From Clostridiales bacterium (GTDB lineage Bacteria; Bacillota; Clostridia; Lachnospirales; JAQSXR01): a DNA stretch of 64,000 nt. Position 1 is the stretch's first letter. Each line of letters opens with the position of its first letter. Both the position numbers and the translations under genes were made by a program. The notes beneath the pieces are model-generated. The model was not told the DNA's origin, ran no database searches, and saw only the letters and a list, made by a program, of their open reading frames with translations. The stretch lies in contig JAQSXR010000001.1 in NCBI GenBank assembly GCA_029256575.1, positions 59,567 through 123,566 on the forward strand, given 5' to 3'. Positions 40,527 to 50,179 of the stretch are shown piece after piece.

Positions 40527-41120
40527 ATGCCGAAGAAAAACAAAGTCAAGTTTAGAGCAAATAATAAAGGTAATAAAACAAGGATTAAGATATTAATTAT
40601 CGTAGCATCGATTACTATGCTACAAGCAATTTTATTAGGTTATGCATCTCTAAGCTTTATGGGAGGTCTAAGCCTATTTTGGGCTATGCTGATAGTACTA
40701 GTGATTATTTTCATTGGTATTTTTTTTGATATATTGGGGATTGCAGTTACAGCAGCTTCAGAGACACCTTTTAATTCAATGGCAGCTTCAAAAGTACCAG
40801 GTGCGAAGGAAAGTATTAAAATACTTCGTAATGCAGGTACGGTAGCAAATTTTTGTAATGACGTTATTGGTGATATTTGTGGTATTGTTTCAGGGTCTGC
40901 AGCAGGGGCAATTGTTATTAAGTTAAATACATATATTTCAATCCAATCAACGCTTTTAAGTGTTCTAGTAACTGCATTAATTGCAACAATAACAGTTACT
41001 GGCAAAGCAGTAGGGAAAGACATAGCTATAACAAATGCGAATGCAATTGTATTTAAAATGGGTGCTACTGTAAGGGTACTAACTTTAAAGCGAATATTTT
41101 CAAAGAACGAAAAATTATAA
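40527..41120 (+). CDS. oapA: OLE-associated protein A-like membrane protein
   Basis: Multi-TM ~198 aa protein immediately after the RNA and before dxs; ATG at 40527. The first 42 residues of the ORF-track translation (from 40401) overlap the RNA and are likely spurious. Confidence 0.82.
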   Translation: MPKKNKVKFRANNKGNKTRIKILIIVASITMLQAILLGYASLSFMGGLSLFWAMLIVLVIIFIGIFFDILGIAVTAASETPFNSMAASKVPGAKESIKILRNAGTVANFCNDVIGDICGIVSGSAAGAIVIKLNTYISIQSTLLSVLVTALIATITVTGKAVGKDIAITNANAIVFKMGATVRVLTLKRIFSKNEKL

Positions 41121-41141
41121 AATAAGGTTAGGAGGCATACA

Positions 41142-43016
41142 ATGGCATCAATAATAGACAGTTTAAATAATAATAATAAAAAAATAGAGAATCTAGATAA
41201 ATCGGAATTAAAATGTTTGGCAAAAGAAATACGTGAATTTTTAGTTACTTCGATTAGTAAAACAGGTGGTCATTTGAGCTCTAACTTAGGTGTTGTAGAA
41301 TTAACAATTGCAATGCATAGTGTATTTAATATTACTAAAGATAAATTTGTATGGGATGTTGGGCATCAATCCTATGTGCACAAAATCTTAACTGGAAGAA
41401 AAGCAGGATTTGAACGTTTAAGAAAATTAGGTGGATTAAGCGGTTTTCCAAAAACTCTTGAAAGTAGAGCAGACTCTTTTAATACAGGGCACAGTTCCAC
41501 CTCGATATCTGCAGGTCTAGGAATGGTAAAAGCAAGAGAATTAAATAAAGATAACTATAGTGTTATATCTGTAATTGGAGATGGAGCGTTAACAGGTGGA
41601 ATGGCTTTTGAGGCATTGAATAATGCAGCAAGATTAAAATCGAATTTTATTATTGTTTTAAATGATAACAATATGTCTATAGATAAAAATGTTGGAGCGC
41701 TTTCTAAGTATTTGAATTCGATTAGAACAGAGCCAAAGTATAAGAATTTCAAACAAGATATTGAAAAATTTATTAATCAAATACCAGCTGTTGGACCTCG
41801 AATGGTCCGAACAGTTAAGAAATCTAAGAATAGTATTAAACAACTATTTGTAAGCGGGATGTTATTTGAAGAATTAGGGATTAAGTATATTGGGCCGATT
41901 GATGGACACAACATAGATGAATTAATAACTAATTTTGGCTATGCAAAAAGGGTAAATGGACCTGTTTTGCTTCATGTAAAGACAACTAAGGGAAAAGGAT
42001 ATAAATTTGCAGAGAAAAACCCTGGGAAATTTCATGGAATTGAGCCTTTTGAGATTATAACTGGAAATGTATTAACGAAGAAAAAAAAGTTAACCTTTAC
42101 AGAAACTTTTTCAAACTATCTTGTAAAACTTGGTAAAGAAAATGATAAAATTGTTGCAATCTCAGCTGCAATGCCAAATGGAACAGGTATTAATAAGTTT
42201 GCCAAGGAATTTCCAGACCGTGCATTTGATGTAGGAATAGCAGAACAACATGCGGTTACATTTGCCGCGGGAATGGCTATTAGTGGATATATTCCAGTAG
42301 TTGCTATTTACTCTTCATTTTTACAAAGAGCATATGATCAGATAATACACGATGTATGTATTCAAAATCTACCTGTTATTTTTGCAATTGATAGAGCTGG
42401 TATTGTTGGAGAAGATGGTGATACACATCAAGGTATATTTGACCTTTCCTACCTATCTCATATTCCAAATCTAACAATTATGTGTCCAAGTCATAGTAAA
42501 GAACTTGAAGATATGCTGGATCTTGCGGTATCTATGAATTCACCTGTTGCGATAAGATATCCAAAGGGAAAGATAGAAGAGAATCGTGATTTAGAGTCAC
42601 ATACAAAGTTAGAAGTAGGGAAAGCAGAAGTAATAAGTAATGGGAAAGATATTGCAATTCTTGCAGTAGGCAGTATGGTAAATACCGGGCGAAAAGTAAA
42701 TGAAAATTTTCGGGCATTAGGATTTAATGTGACGGTAGTAAATATGCGTTATGTCAAACCATTTGATACGCAATTGATAGATAATATTTGTAGTAATCAT
42801 AAATATATATTCACGTTAGAAGAAAATGTTTGTGTAGGTGGATTTGGTAGAGAAGTACTAGCCTATATAAGTTCGAAAAATAATTTTTACAATGTTGTGA
42901 CTAATATATCTTTAGAGGATAAATTCATTGAACACGGTACGCGAGACGAATTATGTACGATATGTGGATTAGATGAAAATACAATAACAGAGAAAATACT
43001 TACAGTAATTAAGTAA
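41142..43016 (+). CDS. dxs: 1-deoxy-D-xylulose-5-phosphate synthase
   Basis: GGHLSSNLGVVELTIAMH, GDGALTGGMAFEALNNA, DRAGIVGEDGDTHQGIFDLSYL. Confidence 0.97.
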   Translation: MASIIDSLNNNNKKIENLDKSELKCLAKEIREFLVTSISKTGGHLSSNLGVVELTIAMHSVFNITKDKFVWDVGHQSYVHKILTGRKAGFERLRKLGGLSGFPKTLESRADSFNTGHSSTSISAGLGMVKARELNKDNYSVISVIGDGALTGGMAFEALNNAARLKSNFIIVLNDNNMSIDKNVGALSKYLNSIRTEPKYKNFKQDIEKFINQIPAVGPRMVRTVKKSKNSIKQLFVSGMLFEELGIKYIGPIDGHNIDELITNFGYAKRVNGPVLLHVKTTKGKGYKFAEKNPGKFHGIEPFEIITGNVLTKKKKLTFTETFSNYLVKLGKENDKIVAISAAMPNGTGINKFAKEFPDRAFDVGIAEQHAVTFAAGMAISGYIPVVAIYSSFLQRAYDQIIHDVCIQNLPVIFAIDRAGIVGEDGDTHQGIFDLSYLSHIPNLTIMCPSHSKELEDMLDLAVSMNSPVAIRYPKGKIEENRDLESHTKLEVGKAEVISNGKDIAILAVGSMVNTGRKVNENFRALGFNVTVVNMRYVKPFDTQLIDNICSNHKYIFTLEENVCVGGFGREVLAYISSKNNFYNVVTNISLEDKFIEHGTRDELCTICGLDENTITEKILTVIK

Positions 43017-43027
43017 TAGGTGGAATT

Positions 43028-43831
43028 ATGAAAGAAAGATTAGATGTACTACTTGTTGAACGAAATTTAGCTGAATCAAGGGAAAAAGCAAAAACGATTA
43101 TAATGTCTGGAAATGTATTCGTTGATGGCCAAAGAGAAGATAAAGCTGGAACAAATATTAATACAGAAGCTATTATTACGATTAAAGAGAATCCTTTAAA
43201 ATATGTGAGCAGAGGTGGGCTAAAGCTTGAAAAAGCTATGGCCAATTTTGATATATTAATTGAAGGTAAAATATGTATGGATGTTGGAGCATCTACGGGT
43301 GGTTTTACAGATTGCATGTTACAAAATGGTGCCACAAAAGTTTATTCAGTTGATGTTGGTTATGGACAACTTGCTTGGAAGTTAAGACAAGACGAAAGAG
43401 TTGTATGTATGGAGAAGACGAATGTTAGATATATGACACCGGATAAGCTTCAAGAATTAGTATCCTTTGCATCTATTGATGTATCTTTTATTTCATTATT
43501 ATTAGTACTTGGCCCAGTTAGAGACATTTTAGAAGATGATGGACAGATTGTAGCACTGATAAAACCACAATTCGAAGCAGGGCGTGAAAAAGTTGGAAAA
43601 AAAGGTGTGGTACGTGAAAAAGCAGTTCATATTGAAGTAATTGATAAAGTGATTAATTATGCACTCAAAAACGGTTTTTGTGTAAAAAATCTTGAATTTT
43701 CACCAATTAAAGGGCCTGAAGGAAATATTGAGTACCTTGTTCACTTAAATAAATCGAGTGAAATTCAAAATTATGAAGATTTGTGCATAAATATAGCTGA
43801 AGTAGTTGCAAAAGCACATGAAAACCTATAA
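43028..43831 (+). CDS. tlyA: TlyA family rRNA (cytidine-2'-O)-methyltransferase / hemolysin-like
   Basis: S4 domain RLDVLLVERNLAESREKAK; FtsJ-like MDVGASTGGFTDCMLQNGA. Confidence 0.94.
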   Translation: MKERLDVLLVERNLAESREKAKTIIMSGNVFVDGQREDKAGTNINTEAIITIKENPLKYVSRGGLKLEKAMANFDILIEGKICMDVGASTGGFTDCMLQNGATKVYSVDVGYGQLAWKLRQDERVVCMEKTNVRYMTPDKLQELVSFASIDVSFISLLLVLGPVRDILEDDGQIVALIKPQFEAGREKVGKKGVVREKAVHIEVIDKVINYALKNGFCVKNLEFSPIKGPEGNIEYLVHLNKSSEIQNYEDLCINIAEVVAKAHENL

Positions 43832-43879
43832 TATATATTATATATAAAAGATTCTAGCATCGTATAGAGGTGATCGTAT

Positions 43880-44752
43880 ATGAATAATTTTTGCATAATT
43901 ACTAACATCCCCAAAGATAAAGATTTGAGGATGACAAAATTAATAAAGAATTGGCTAGAATTACATAATAAAAAAGTATATATTCCAGATGAACTAGCTA
44001 AACTTCTCGGAGAAACAAATTCTTTTTCAAAGGTTGAAGATATTGCAGGAAAGGTAGATTGTGCTATTATTCTCGGTGGAGATGGAAGCATACTCGTATC
44101 AGCGCGTGAGTTTGCATTACAAGACGTTCCAATAGTTGGGGTTAATTTAGGGACATTAGGCTTTTTGGCTGAGATTGAAAAAGAAGATGTAATTAGTGTT
44201 CTAGAGAATATAATTAACAAAAAATTTATAATTGAAAATAGAATGATGATTGCAGTAGAAGTTATTAGAGATGGTGAAGTAATAAATAGGGATATTGCGC
44301 TTAACGATGCTGTTATTACCAGAGACGGAGCGTCAAGGATTGTACATTTAAAGTCATTTATAAATTCAGAGTTATTGGATGCATATGAAGCGGATGGAGT
44401 TATTGTTTGTACACCAACGGGATCTACTGCATATAATTTATCTGCTGGTGGTCCTATCTTACATCATGATTCTGAAATGATGGCGATTACCCCAATTTGT
44501 CCACATACATTAACTTCAAGAAGTATTGTTGTTTCAGCAAAAGATACTATAACAATATTAGTGGATAACATTCGCAAAAAAACATGTGAATCAAACTTAT
44601 TATCATTAGACGGACAAGTAAATTATGAAGTAATACAAGGGGATATTATCAAGATTACGAAATCTGATTTAATCACTAAACTACTAATTCTAAATAGAAA
44701 AAATTTTTATGAAATACTTAGAACTAAAATAGGAATGACAAAGGAGGTTTAA
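43880..44752 (+). CDS. nadK: NAD kinase
   Basis: GGDGSILVSAREF, GVNLGTLGFLAEI, TPTGSTAYNLSAGGPI. Confidence 0.95.
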   Translation: MNNFCIITNIPKDKDLRMTKLIKNWLELHNKKVYIPDELAKLLGETNSFSKVEDIAGKVDCAIILGGDGSILVSAREFALQDVPIVGVNLGTLGFLAEIEKEDVISVLENIINKKFIIENRMMIAVEVIRDGEVINRDIALNDAVITRDGASRIVHLKSFINSELLDAYEADGVIVCTPTGSTAYNLSAGGPILHHDSEMMAITPICPHTLTSRSIVVSAKDTITILVDNIRKKTCESNLLSLDGQVNYEVIQGDIIKITKSDLITKLLILNRKNFYEILRTKIGMTKEV

Positions 44753-44754
44753 TA

Positions 44755-45216
44755 ATGAAAATAGATAGACAATCTAAGATTATACAACTAGTAAATGAAA
44801 TGGAAATAGAGACTCAAGAGGAATTAGCTGAAAAGCTTACGGCTTCTGGGTTTACAGTTACGCAAGCTACAGTTTCAAGAGATATTAGAGAACTAAGATT
44901 AACCAAAGTAACGAACGAAATTGGTAAACAAAAATATTCAATTCAACCTTCAACGGAAAATCAGTTAAATGATAAATTAATCAGAGTACTTAAGGATGGT
45001 TTTGTGTCTGCCGATAGAGCACAAAATATTCTTGTTATAAGAACGGTTTCCGGTATGGCAATGGCGGTTGCAGCTTCTTTAGATGCGATACGTTTTAGCG
45101 AAATAGTAGGTTCGATTGCAGGGGATGACACGATTATGTGTGCGGTTAGAACGAATGAAGATACAATTACAGTTATGGAAAAGATAAATAAAATTATTAG
45201 AAGTAATGAAAAATAG
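44755..45216 (+). CDS. argR: Arginine repressor
   Basis: SGFTVTQATVSRDIRELRLTKV; C-terminal SIAGDDTIMCAVRT. Confidence 0.95.
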   Translation: MKIDRQSKIIQLVNEMEIETQEELAEKLTASGFTVTQATVSRDIRELRLTKVTNEIGKQKYSIQPSTENQLNDKLIRVLKDGFVSADRAQNILVIRTVSGMAMAVAASLDAIRFSEIVGSIAGDDTIMCAVRTNEDTITVMEKINKIIRSNEK

Positions 45217-45293
45217 TATATTAACAGAACGGGTATAAGTAGAATGGATACAAAACGACTAATATAGATCGGATATGAATAAGGGGGAGTAGG

Positions 45294-46982
45294 ATGCTAC
45301 TAAATTTACATGTTAAGAATTTAGCATTGATTGATGAGATTGAGGTAACTTTCGATAACAATCTAAATATCTTAACGGGAGAAACAGGAACTGGAAAATC
45401 AATTATTATTGACTCTATTAGTATTGCTCTTGGCGGAAAAATGAACAAAGATATTGTTCGTAGTGGAGCAGAGTATGGTTTGGTAGAATTATTATTTTCT
45501 ATTTCGAATCAAATTACAATAGCTAGAATAAAAGAAATGGGTTATCCAGTTGATGATGGAGAAGTTTTGATTTCTAGAAAAATAATGAATGGAAAGAGCG
45601 TGTGTAGGCTAAATGGGGAGTCTATTACAGCAACAAATTTAAAAATTTTATCCGAGTATTTAATTGATCTTCATGGTCAACATGAGCATCAATCGTTACT
45701 CAACAAATCAAAACATCTTGAGATCCTAGATGAATTTTGTGGTGAGGCTTTGAAAGATCCAATCAAAGAATTAAGAAGTACATATGATACGTTAAATGAA
45801 TATAAGAAAAAATTGTTAGATTTGGATATAGACGAAGAAAAGAGAAATAGAGAGATATCTTTTATTGAATATGAAATTTCTGAGATTGAAGATGCAAAGC
45901 TAAAAAAAGATGAAGATATTGAGATTACATCTCGATATAAATTAATGTCTAATTCTAAAACTATTACAAGTGCAATTAATAATGCATACGAGTTAACTTC
46001 GGATTCTGGGAATTCAAATCTATTAGGAGCGTCAAATTTAATTGGAAAAGCCATTAAATTTATAAAAAATGTAGAAGCATTTGATTCGAAAATTAGTGAG
46101 TTAGTTGAAGAAATCGAAAATGTAGATACTTTATTGAATGATTTTAATAGAGAAGTGTTAGACTATGTAAATGATATGACTTTTGATGAAGAAATTTTTA
46201 ATGAAGTAGAAGAACGATTTGATATAATAAATAATCTTAAAAATAAATACGGTAATAGTATAGAAGATATTATTAACTATTGTATCTTGCAAAAGGATAG
46301 ATTAGAAATATTATTAAATAGCGAAGAATATTTAGAAGAAATAAAGTCTACGATCAATACTTTGGAAAACAAGGTTAGAAAAATTTGTGAGTCGATTACA
46401 AAAATTAGATTATCAAAATCAAAGATAATAGCGGAGCAAATTAAAAATGCTCTTGTAGAATTAAATTTTTTAGATGTTCAATTTGAAATATGTATGAAAC
46501 CGACAGACAAGCCAACACGAAATGGTAATGATGATGTAGAATTTCTAATATCAACAAATCCAGGTGAAGAAGTTAAACCACTTCAAAGAGTAGCTTCTGG
46601 TGGTGAACTATCAAGAATAATGCTTGCGATAAAATCAGTATTAGCTGAGAATGATAATATAGAAACACTTATTTTTGATGAAATAGATGTTGGTATTAGT
46701 GGTAGAACTGCTCAAAAAGTTTCTGAAAGGCTTGCAGTAATAGCAAAAAATCATCAAGTTATTTGTATTACGCATTTACCACAGATTGCAGCAATGGCAG
46801 ACGAACATTATTTAATTGAAAAAATAACAAATAAGGCAAAAACTTATACAAATATAAAGCGGTTAGATGATAATTCTTCCATAATGGAGCTTGCAAGACT
46901 TCTTGGAGGTGTTGAAATAACTGATACTGCAATACAAAATGCAAATGAAATGAAAATTATGGCTCAAAAGAAAAAGGTGTAG
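45294..46982 (+). CDS. recN: DNA repair protein RecN
   Basis: VKNLALIDEIEVTFDNNLNILTGETGTGKSIIIDSI; VASGGELSRIMLAIKSVLAE; FDEIDVGISGRTAQ. Confidence 0.96.
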   Translation: MLLNLHVKNLALIDEIEVTFDNNLNILTGETGTGKSIIIDSISIALGGKMNKDIVRSGAEYGLVELLFSISNQITIARIKEMGYPVDDGEVLISRKIMNGKSVCRLNGESITATNLKILSEYLIDLHGQHEHQSLLNKSKHLEILDEFCGEALKDPIKELRSTYDTLNEYKKKLLDLDIDEEKRNREISFIEYEISEIEDAKLKKDEDIEITSRYKLMSNSKTITSAINNAYELTSDSGNSNLLGASNLIGKAIKFIKNVEAFDSKISELVEEIENVDTLLNDFNREVLDYVNDMTFDEEIFNEVEERFDIINNLKNKYGNSIEDIINYCILQKDRLEILLNSEEYLEEIKSTINTLENKVRKICESITKIRLSKSKIIAEQIKNALVELNFLDVQFEICMKPTDKPTRNGNDDVEFLISTNPGEEVKPLQRVASGGELSRIMLAIKSVLAENDNIETLIFDEIDVGISGRTAQKVSERLAVIAKNHQVICITHLPQIAAMADEHYLIEKITNKAKTYTNIKRLDDNSSIMELARLLGGVEITDTAIQNANEMKIMAQKKKV

Positions 46983-47057
46983 CTTTACTCTTTATGGTTT
47001 ATTTGCTAGTTTTATTTTTTCACATATACAGATAATAAGAACAAGAGATATACGTTA

Positions 47058-48374
47058 GTGTATATCTTTTTGCTTACTATGGAAGGATGTGGAAGAGTGA
47101 ACAGCAGAAAAAGAAAGTATAGACAAGTATTGTCTATCATAACAGCATTCACATTATTAGCATTAGGTGTATTTGTAGGTCGAGAATTTATAGAGTACAA
47201 CTTACCTAATAATATCAATATAATTGCTGGTGAAGAAAACAATTTGGGTTTCAAACTTCCAATTAGTATTGATATTACACAATGTGAGCAAGGAACACTT
47301 CGAATAAGTAATGAAGATGAAGATGAATCTAGTTATATTGATCTTCGTAAAGAATTTACTGTACCAAGTAGCCAAACAGGAAATTATAAATTAGAATTTA
47401 AAATGTTTGGTATTTTTAGACTAAAAAGTGTTGAATTTTCAGTTGTAGAAAACAAAGAAGTATATGCACTAGGAATCCCGTCAGGAATGATAATCAATAC
47501 GGATGGTGTGTTAACACTGGGAACAGGTATTGTTAAAGGCGATGACGGCATTGATTATGAGCCTTGTAAGAACAGAATTGAAGTTGGAGATTATATCATT
47601 AAAGTAAATAACAAAACAATACAATCAAAGGAAGAGTTAATAAAGATTGTGGAGAGCGAAGGAAATAAGGATGTAGTAATTTCGATTAGACGTGATGGTG
47701 AAATTAAAAATGTAATTATTACACCAGCTTTATCGAAAGTTTTAGGAAAATATAGAATAGGTTTATGGGTTAGAGATGATACACAAGGAATAGGTACAAT
47801 TACGTATGCTACAAAGGATGGTAAATTTGGTGCTTTAGGGCATGGAATTACGGATGTAGATACAAAAGATTTAATGGATATTTCAGATGGTGAAATATAT
47901 AAGACTAAAATATTAGAAATTATAAAAGGAAAAAGTGGAAAGCCAGGTGAAATATCTGGAGTAATTGTTCCGTCAAAAGATAATAAAATTGGTGAAATTA
48001 ATGAAAATACATCTTTTGGTGTTTTTGGTACTTTATCAAAGAGTTATTTAAATAGTCTTGATAAAGTTGCTTATCCGATTGCATACAGGCAAGATATAAA
48101 AATAGGTGATGCAATTGTAAGAAGTACACTTGAAGGAGAAACACATGATTATCAAATTAAAATAGTAAAGATTTATAGAAATTCTATCGATAACAAAAGT
48201 ATGATAATTGAAATAGTAGATGAGCGATTATTGGGTATAACCAACGGAATCGTACAAGGTATGAGTGGAAGTCCAATAATACAAGATGGAAAGCTTATAG
48301 GAGCAATTACCCATGTGTTTATTCAAGATTCAAAAAGAGGATACGCAACTTTCATCGAAAATATGATAAAATAA
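47058..48374 (+). CDS. spoIVB: Stage IV sporulation protein B (S55 peptidase)
   Basis: PDZ region, FGALGHGITDVDT, GITNGIVQGMSGSPIIQDGKLIGAITHVFIQD. Confidence 0.95.
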   Translation: MYIFLLTMEGCGRVNSRKRKYRQVLSIITAFTLLALGVFVGREFIEYNLPNNINIIAGEENNLGFKLPISIDITQCEQGTLRISNEDEDESSYIDLRKEFTVPSSQTGNYKLEFKMFGIFRLKSVEFSVVENKEVYALGIPSGMIINTDGVLTLGTGIVKGDDGIDYEPCKNRIEVGDYIIKVNNKTIQSKEELIKIVESEGNKDVVISIRRDGEIKNVIITPALSKVLGKYRIGLWVRDDTQGIGTITYATKDGKFGALGHGITDVDTKDLMDISDGEIYKTKILEIIKGKSGKPGEISGVIVPSKDNKIGEINENTSFGVFGTLSKSYLNSLDKVAYPIAYRQDIKIGDAIVRSTLEGETHDYQIKIVKIYRNSIDNKSMIIEIVDERLLGITNGIVQGMSGSPIIQDGKLIGAITHVFIQDSKRGYATFIENMIK

Positions 48375-48376
48375 CG

Positions 48377-48402
48377 ACTCGGCGTAAAGCTGAGTTTTTT
48401 TG
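48377..48402 (+). terminator. Intrinsic terminator of spoIVB
   Basis: ACTCGGCgtaaaGCTGAGTTTTTTT. Confidence 0.85.
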
Positions 48403-48470
48403 ACATAGGACTATATACCTATTGACGTTTAAACTAAGAATGGTGTAAGTTAATAGAGTAATAAAGTTTC

Positions 48471-48583
48471 GACGTAATTCGACAAAATATATTTTTATAT
48501 AATAATGCAAAACCTTTAATAAAAAGACTTTAGAAAAAAATTAAATGTAATAAAAAATCCTAATTTTACTAGTTGTCGAGAAA
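48471..48583. promoter_or_regulatory. Putative 0A boxes upstream of spo0A
   Basis: attcgacaaaa (minus strand TTTTGTCGAAT) at 48477-48487 and TTGTCGAGAAA at 48573-48583. Confidence 0.55.
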
Positions 48584-48662
48584 TGCGATAGGATAACCTT
48601 GAATAACAAATCCAATAAACTTATAATAAGTGAGTAGGAAAAATTTGAGTGGAGGGAACAAA

Positions 48663-49463
48663 ATGGAAAACATTAAAGTTTTAATTGCAGACGACAATGA
48701 TAAAATGCGAGGTTTATTATTGAATATTCTTAAAGGGGAGCGAGATATTACTGTCGTTGGCTGTGCAGAGGATGGGGAGGAAGCTGTAGAGTTAATTAGA
48801 AAAACAGAACCTGATGTAATTTTATTAGATGTTATTATGCCAAAACTAGACGGTTTAGGTGTATTAGAAGCTATATCCCAGGATCCAACTATTAGAAAAG
48901 CACCAACAGCTATTATGATAACAGCTGTAGGTCAGGAGAAAATAACAGAAAAAGCTTTTCAATTAGGGGCACAATATTATATTATGAAACCATTTGACAA
49001 TGAAAGCATAATAAGAAGAATAAAGCAACTTAAAGGTAAATTTGAATTTATTAAGCAAGATCTTCAAGTTCAATCATTAAGTGCTATCGAAAAACAAAAT
49101 GAAAATTCATTAGAAGCAGAAGTAACGAATATTATACATGAAATTGGAGTTCCAGCACATATTAAGGGCTATCAATATTTGAGAGATGCTATCATAATGT
49201 CAGTTGATGACATGGAAGTATTAAATTCAATAACGAAGCTTTTATATCCTACAATTGCTAAGATGCATAAAACTACCCCTTCTAGAGTTGAAAGAGCAAT
49301 TCGACATGCTATAGAAGTTGCGTGGGGACGCGGAAATATGAATACAATTGATAAACTATTCGGATATACCATAAATAATGGCAAAGGCAAACCAACAAAT
49401 TCAGAATTTGTTGCTTTAATATCAGATAAATTAAGACTTGAACGTAAAGCGAAAGTATCATAA
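48663..49463 (+). CDS. spo0A: Sporulation master regulator Spo0A
   Basis: Receiver ([31 protein letters not shown]) and Spo0A C-terminal DNA-binding domain ([39 protein letters not shown]); ATG 48663. Confidence 0.97.
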   Translation: MENIKVLIADDNDKMRGLLLNILKGERDITVVGCAEDGEEAVELIRKTEPDVILLDVIMPKLDGLGVLEAISQDPTIRKAPTAIMITAVGQEKITEKAFQLGAQYYIMKPFDNESIIRRIKQLKGKFEFIKQDLQVQSLSAIEKQNENSLEAEVTNIIHEIGVPAHIKGYQYLRDAIIMSVDDMEVLNSITKLLYPTIAKMHKTTPSRVERAIRHAIEVAWGRGNMNTIDKLFGYTINNGKGKPTNSEFVALISDKLRLERKAKVS

Positions 49464-49468
49464 ATAAA

Positions 49469-49505
49469 AAAAACTAACTTAGGTAGATAAGTTAGTTTTT
49501 TTTTG
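49469..49505 (+). terminator. Intrinsic terminator of spo0A
   Basis: AAACTAACTTAggtagaTAAGTTAGTTTTTTTT. Confidence 0.9.
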
Positions 49506-49589
49506 GAATCAAATACTATTATAATAAAAAGAATTGAGAGCATACTAAAAAGGTAATACAAATACAACGCTAAAAAGGAGAAATCAATT

Positions 49590-49775
49590 ATGCCTAATAT
49601 TACAGAATTAGAACTACAAAATTTAAAACATCTTATTGATGGTCATGACACAATATCACACAAACTTGAACAGTATGCTTCAGTAGCAACTGATCCAGAA
49701 GTAAAACAATATTTTACAAAAAGTTCACAATGTGCAGCAGATACAAAACAAAAACTTATGACATTTTTACAATAA
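49590..49775 (+). CDS. Small spore-coat-associated protein
   Basis: 61 aa; resembles small CotF-type coat proteins; RBS AAGGAG. Confidence 0.65.
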   Translation: MPNITELELQNLKHLIDGHDTISHKLEQYASVATDPEVKQYFTKSSQCAADTKQKLMTFLQ

Positions 49776-49787
49776 GGAGGAACGAAT

Positions 49788-50039
49788 ATGCTTAACGATA
49801 AAGTAATGGTTGCAGATGTTTTAGCAGGTATGGATGCAAACTTAAAAAAATATGCTGGATATATTGCACAAACAGATAATATCGAATTAAGAAATACGTT
49901 AGAACAAATTAGAAATACAGATGAAATTTCTCAATTTGAATTATATGATATAGCAAAAGCAAGAAACTATCATCAACCAGCACCAAAAGCTCGTAGAGAA
50001 GAAATTGATATGGTAAGACAAGCAATTCAACAAGGATAA
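49788..50039 (+). CDS. Spore coat protein (CotF-like)
   Basis: 83 aa; DVLAGMDANLKKYAGYIAQTDNIELRNTLEQIRNTDEISQFELYDIAKARNYHQPAPKA. Confidence 0.72.
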   Translation: MLNDKVMVADVLAGMDANLKKYAGYIAQTDNIELRNTLEQIRNTDEISQFELYDIAKARNYHQPAPKARREEIDMVRQAIQQG

Positions 50040-50049
50040 TATAAAGTAA

Positions 50050-50179
50050 TACAATGGGGACGGTTCTTTTTGTATCATTATGATACAATGGGGACGGTTC
50101 TTTTTGTATCACTTTGATACAATGGGGACGGTTCTTATTGTATCACTTTGATACAAAAAGAACCGTCCCCACTGTATCA
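50050..50179. repeat. REP-like repeat cluster: three direct copies and one inverted copy of tgATACAAtGGGGACGGTTCTTtTTGTATCA
   Basis: ~34-bp spaced direct copies at about 50050, 50082 and 50116; inverted copy at 50149-50179 forming a long hairpin with copy 3. Confidence 0.93.

Noticed and set aside
50050-50179. CRISPR array
   Set aside because: Only ~34-bp head-to-tail units with nearly no spacers and an inverted copy; no cas genes.
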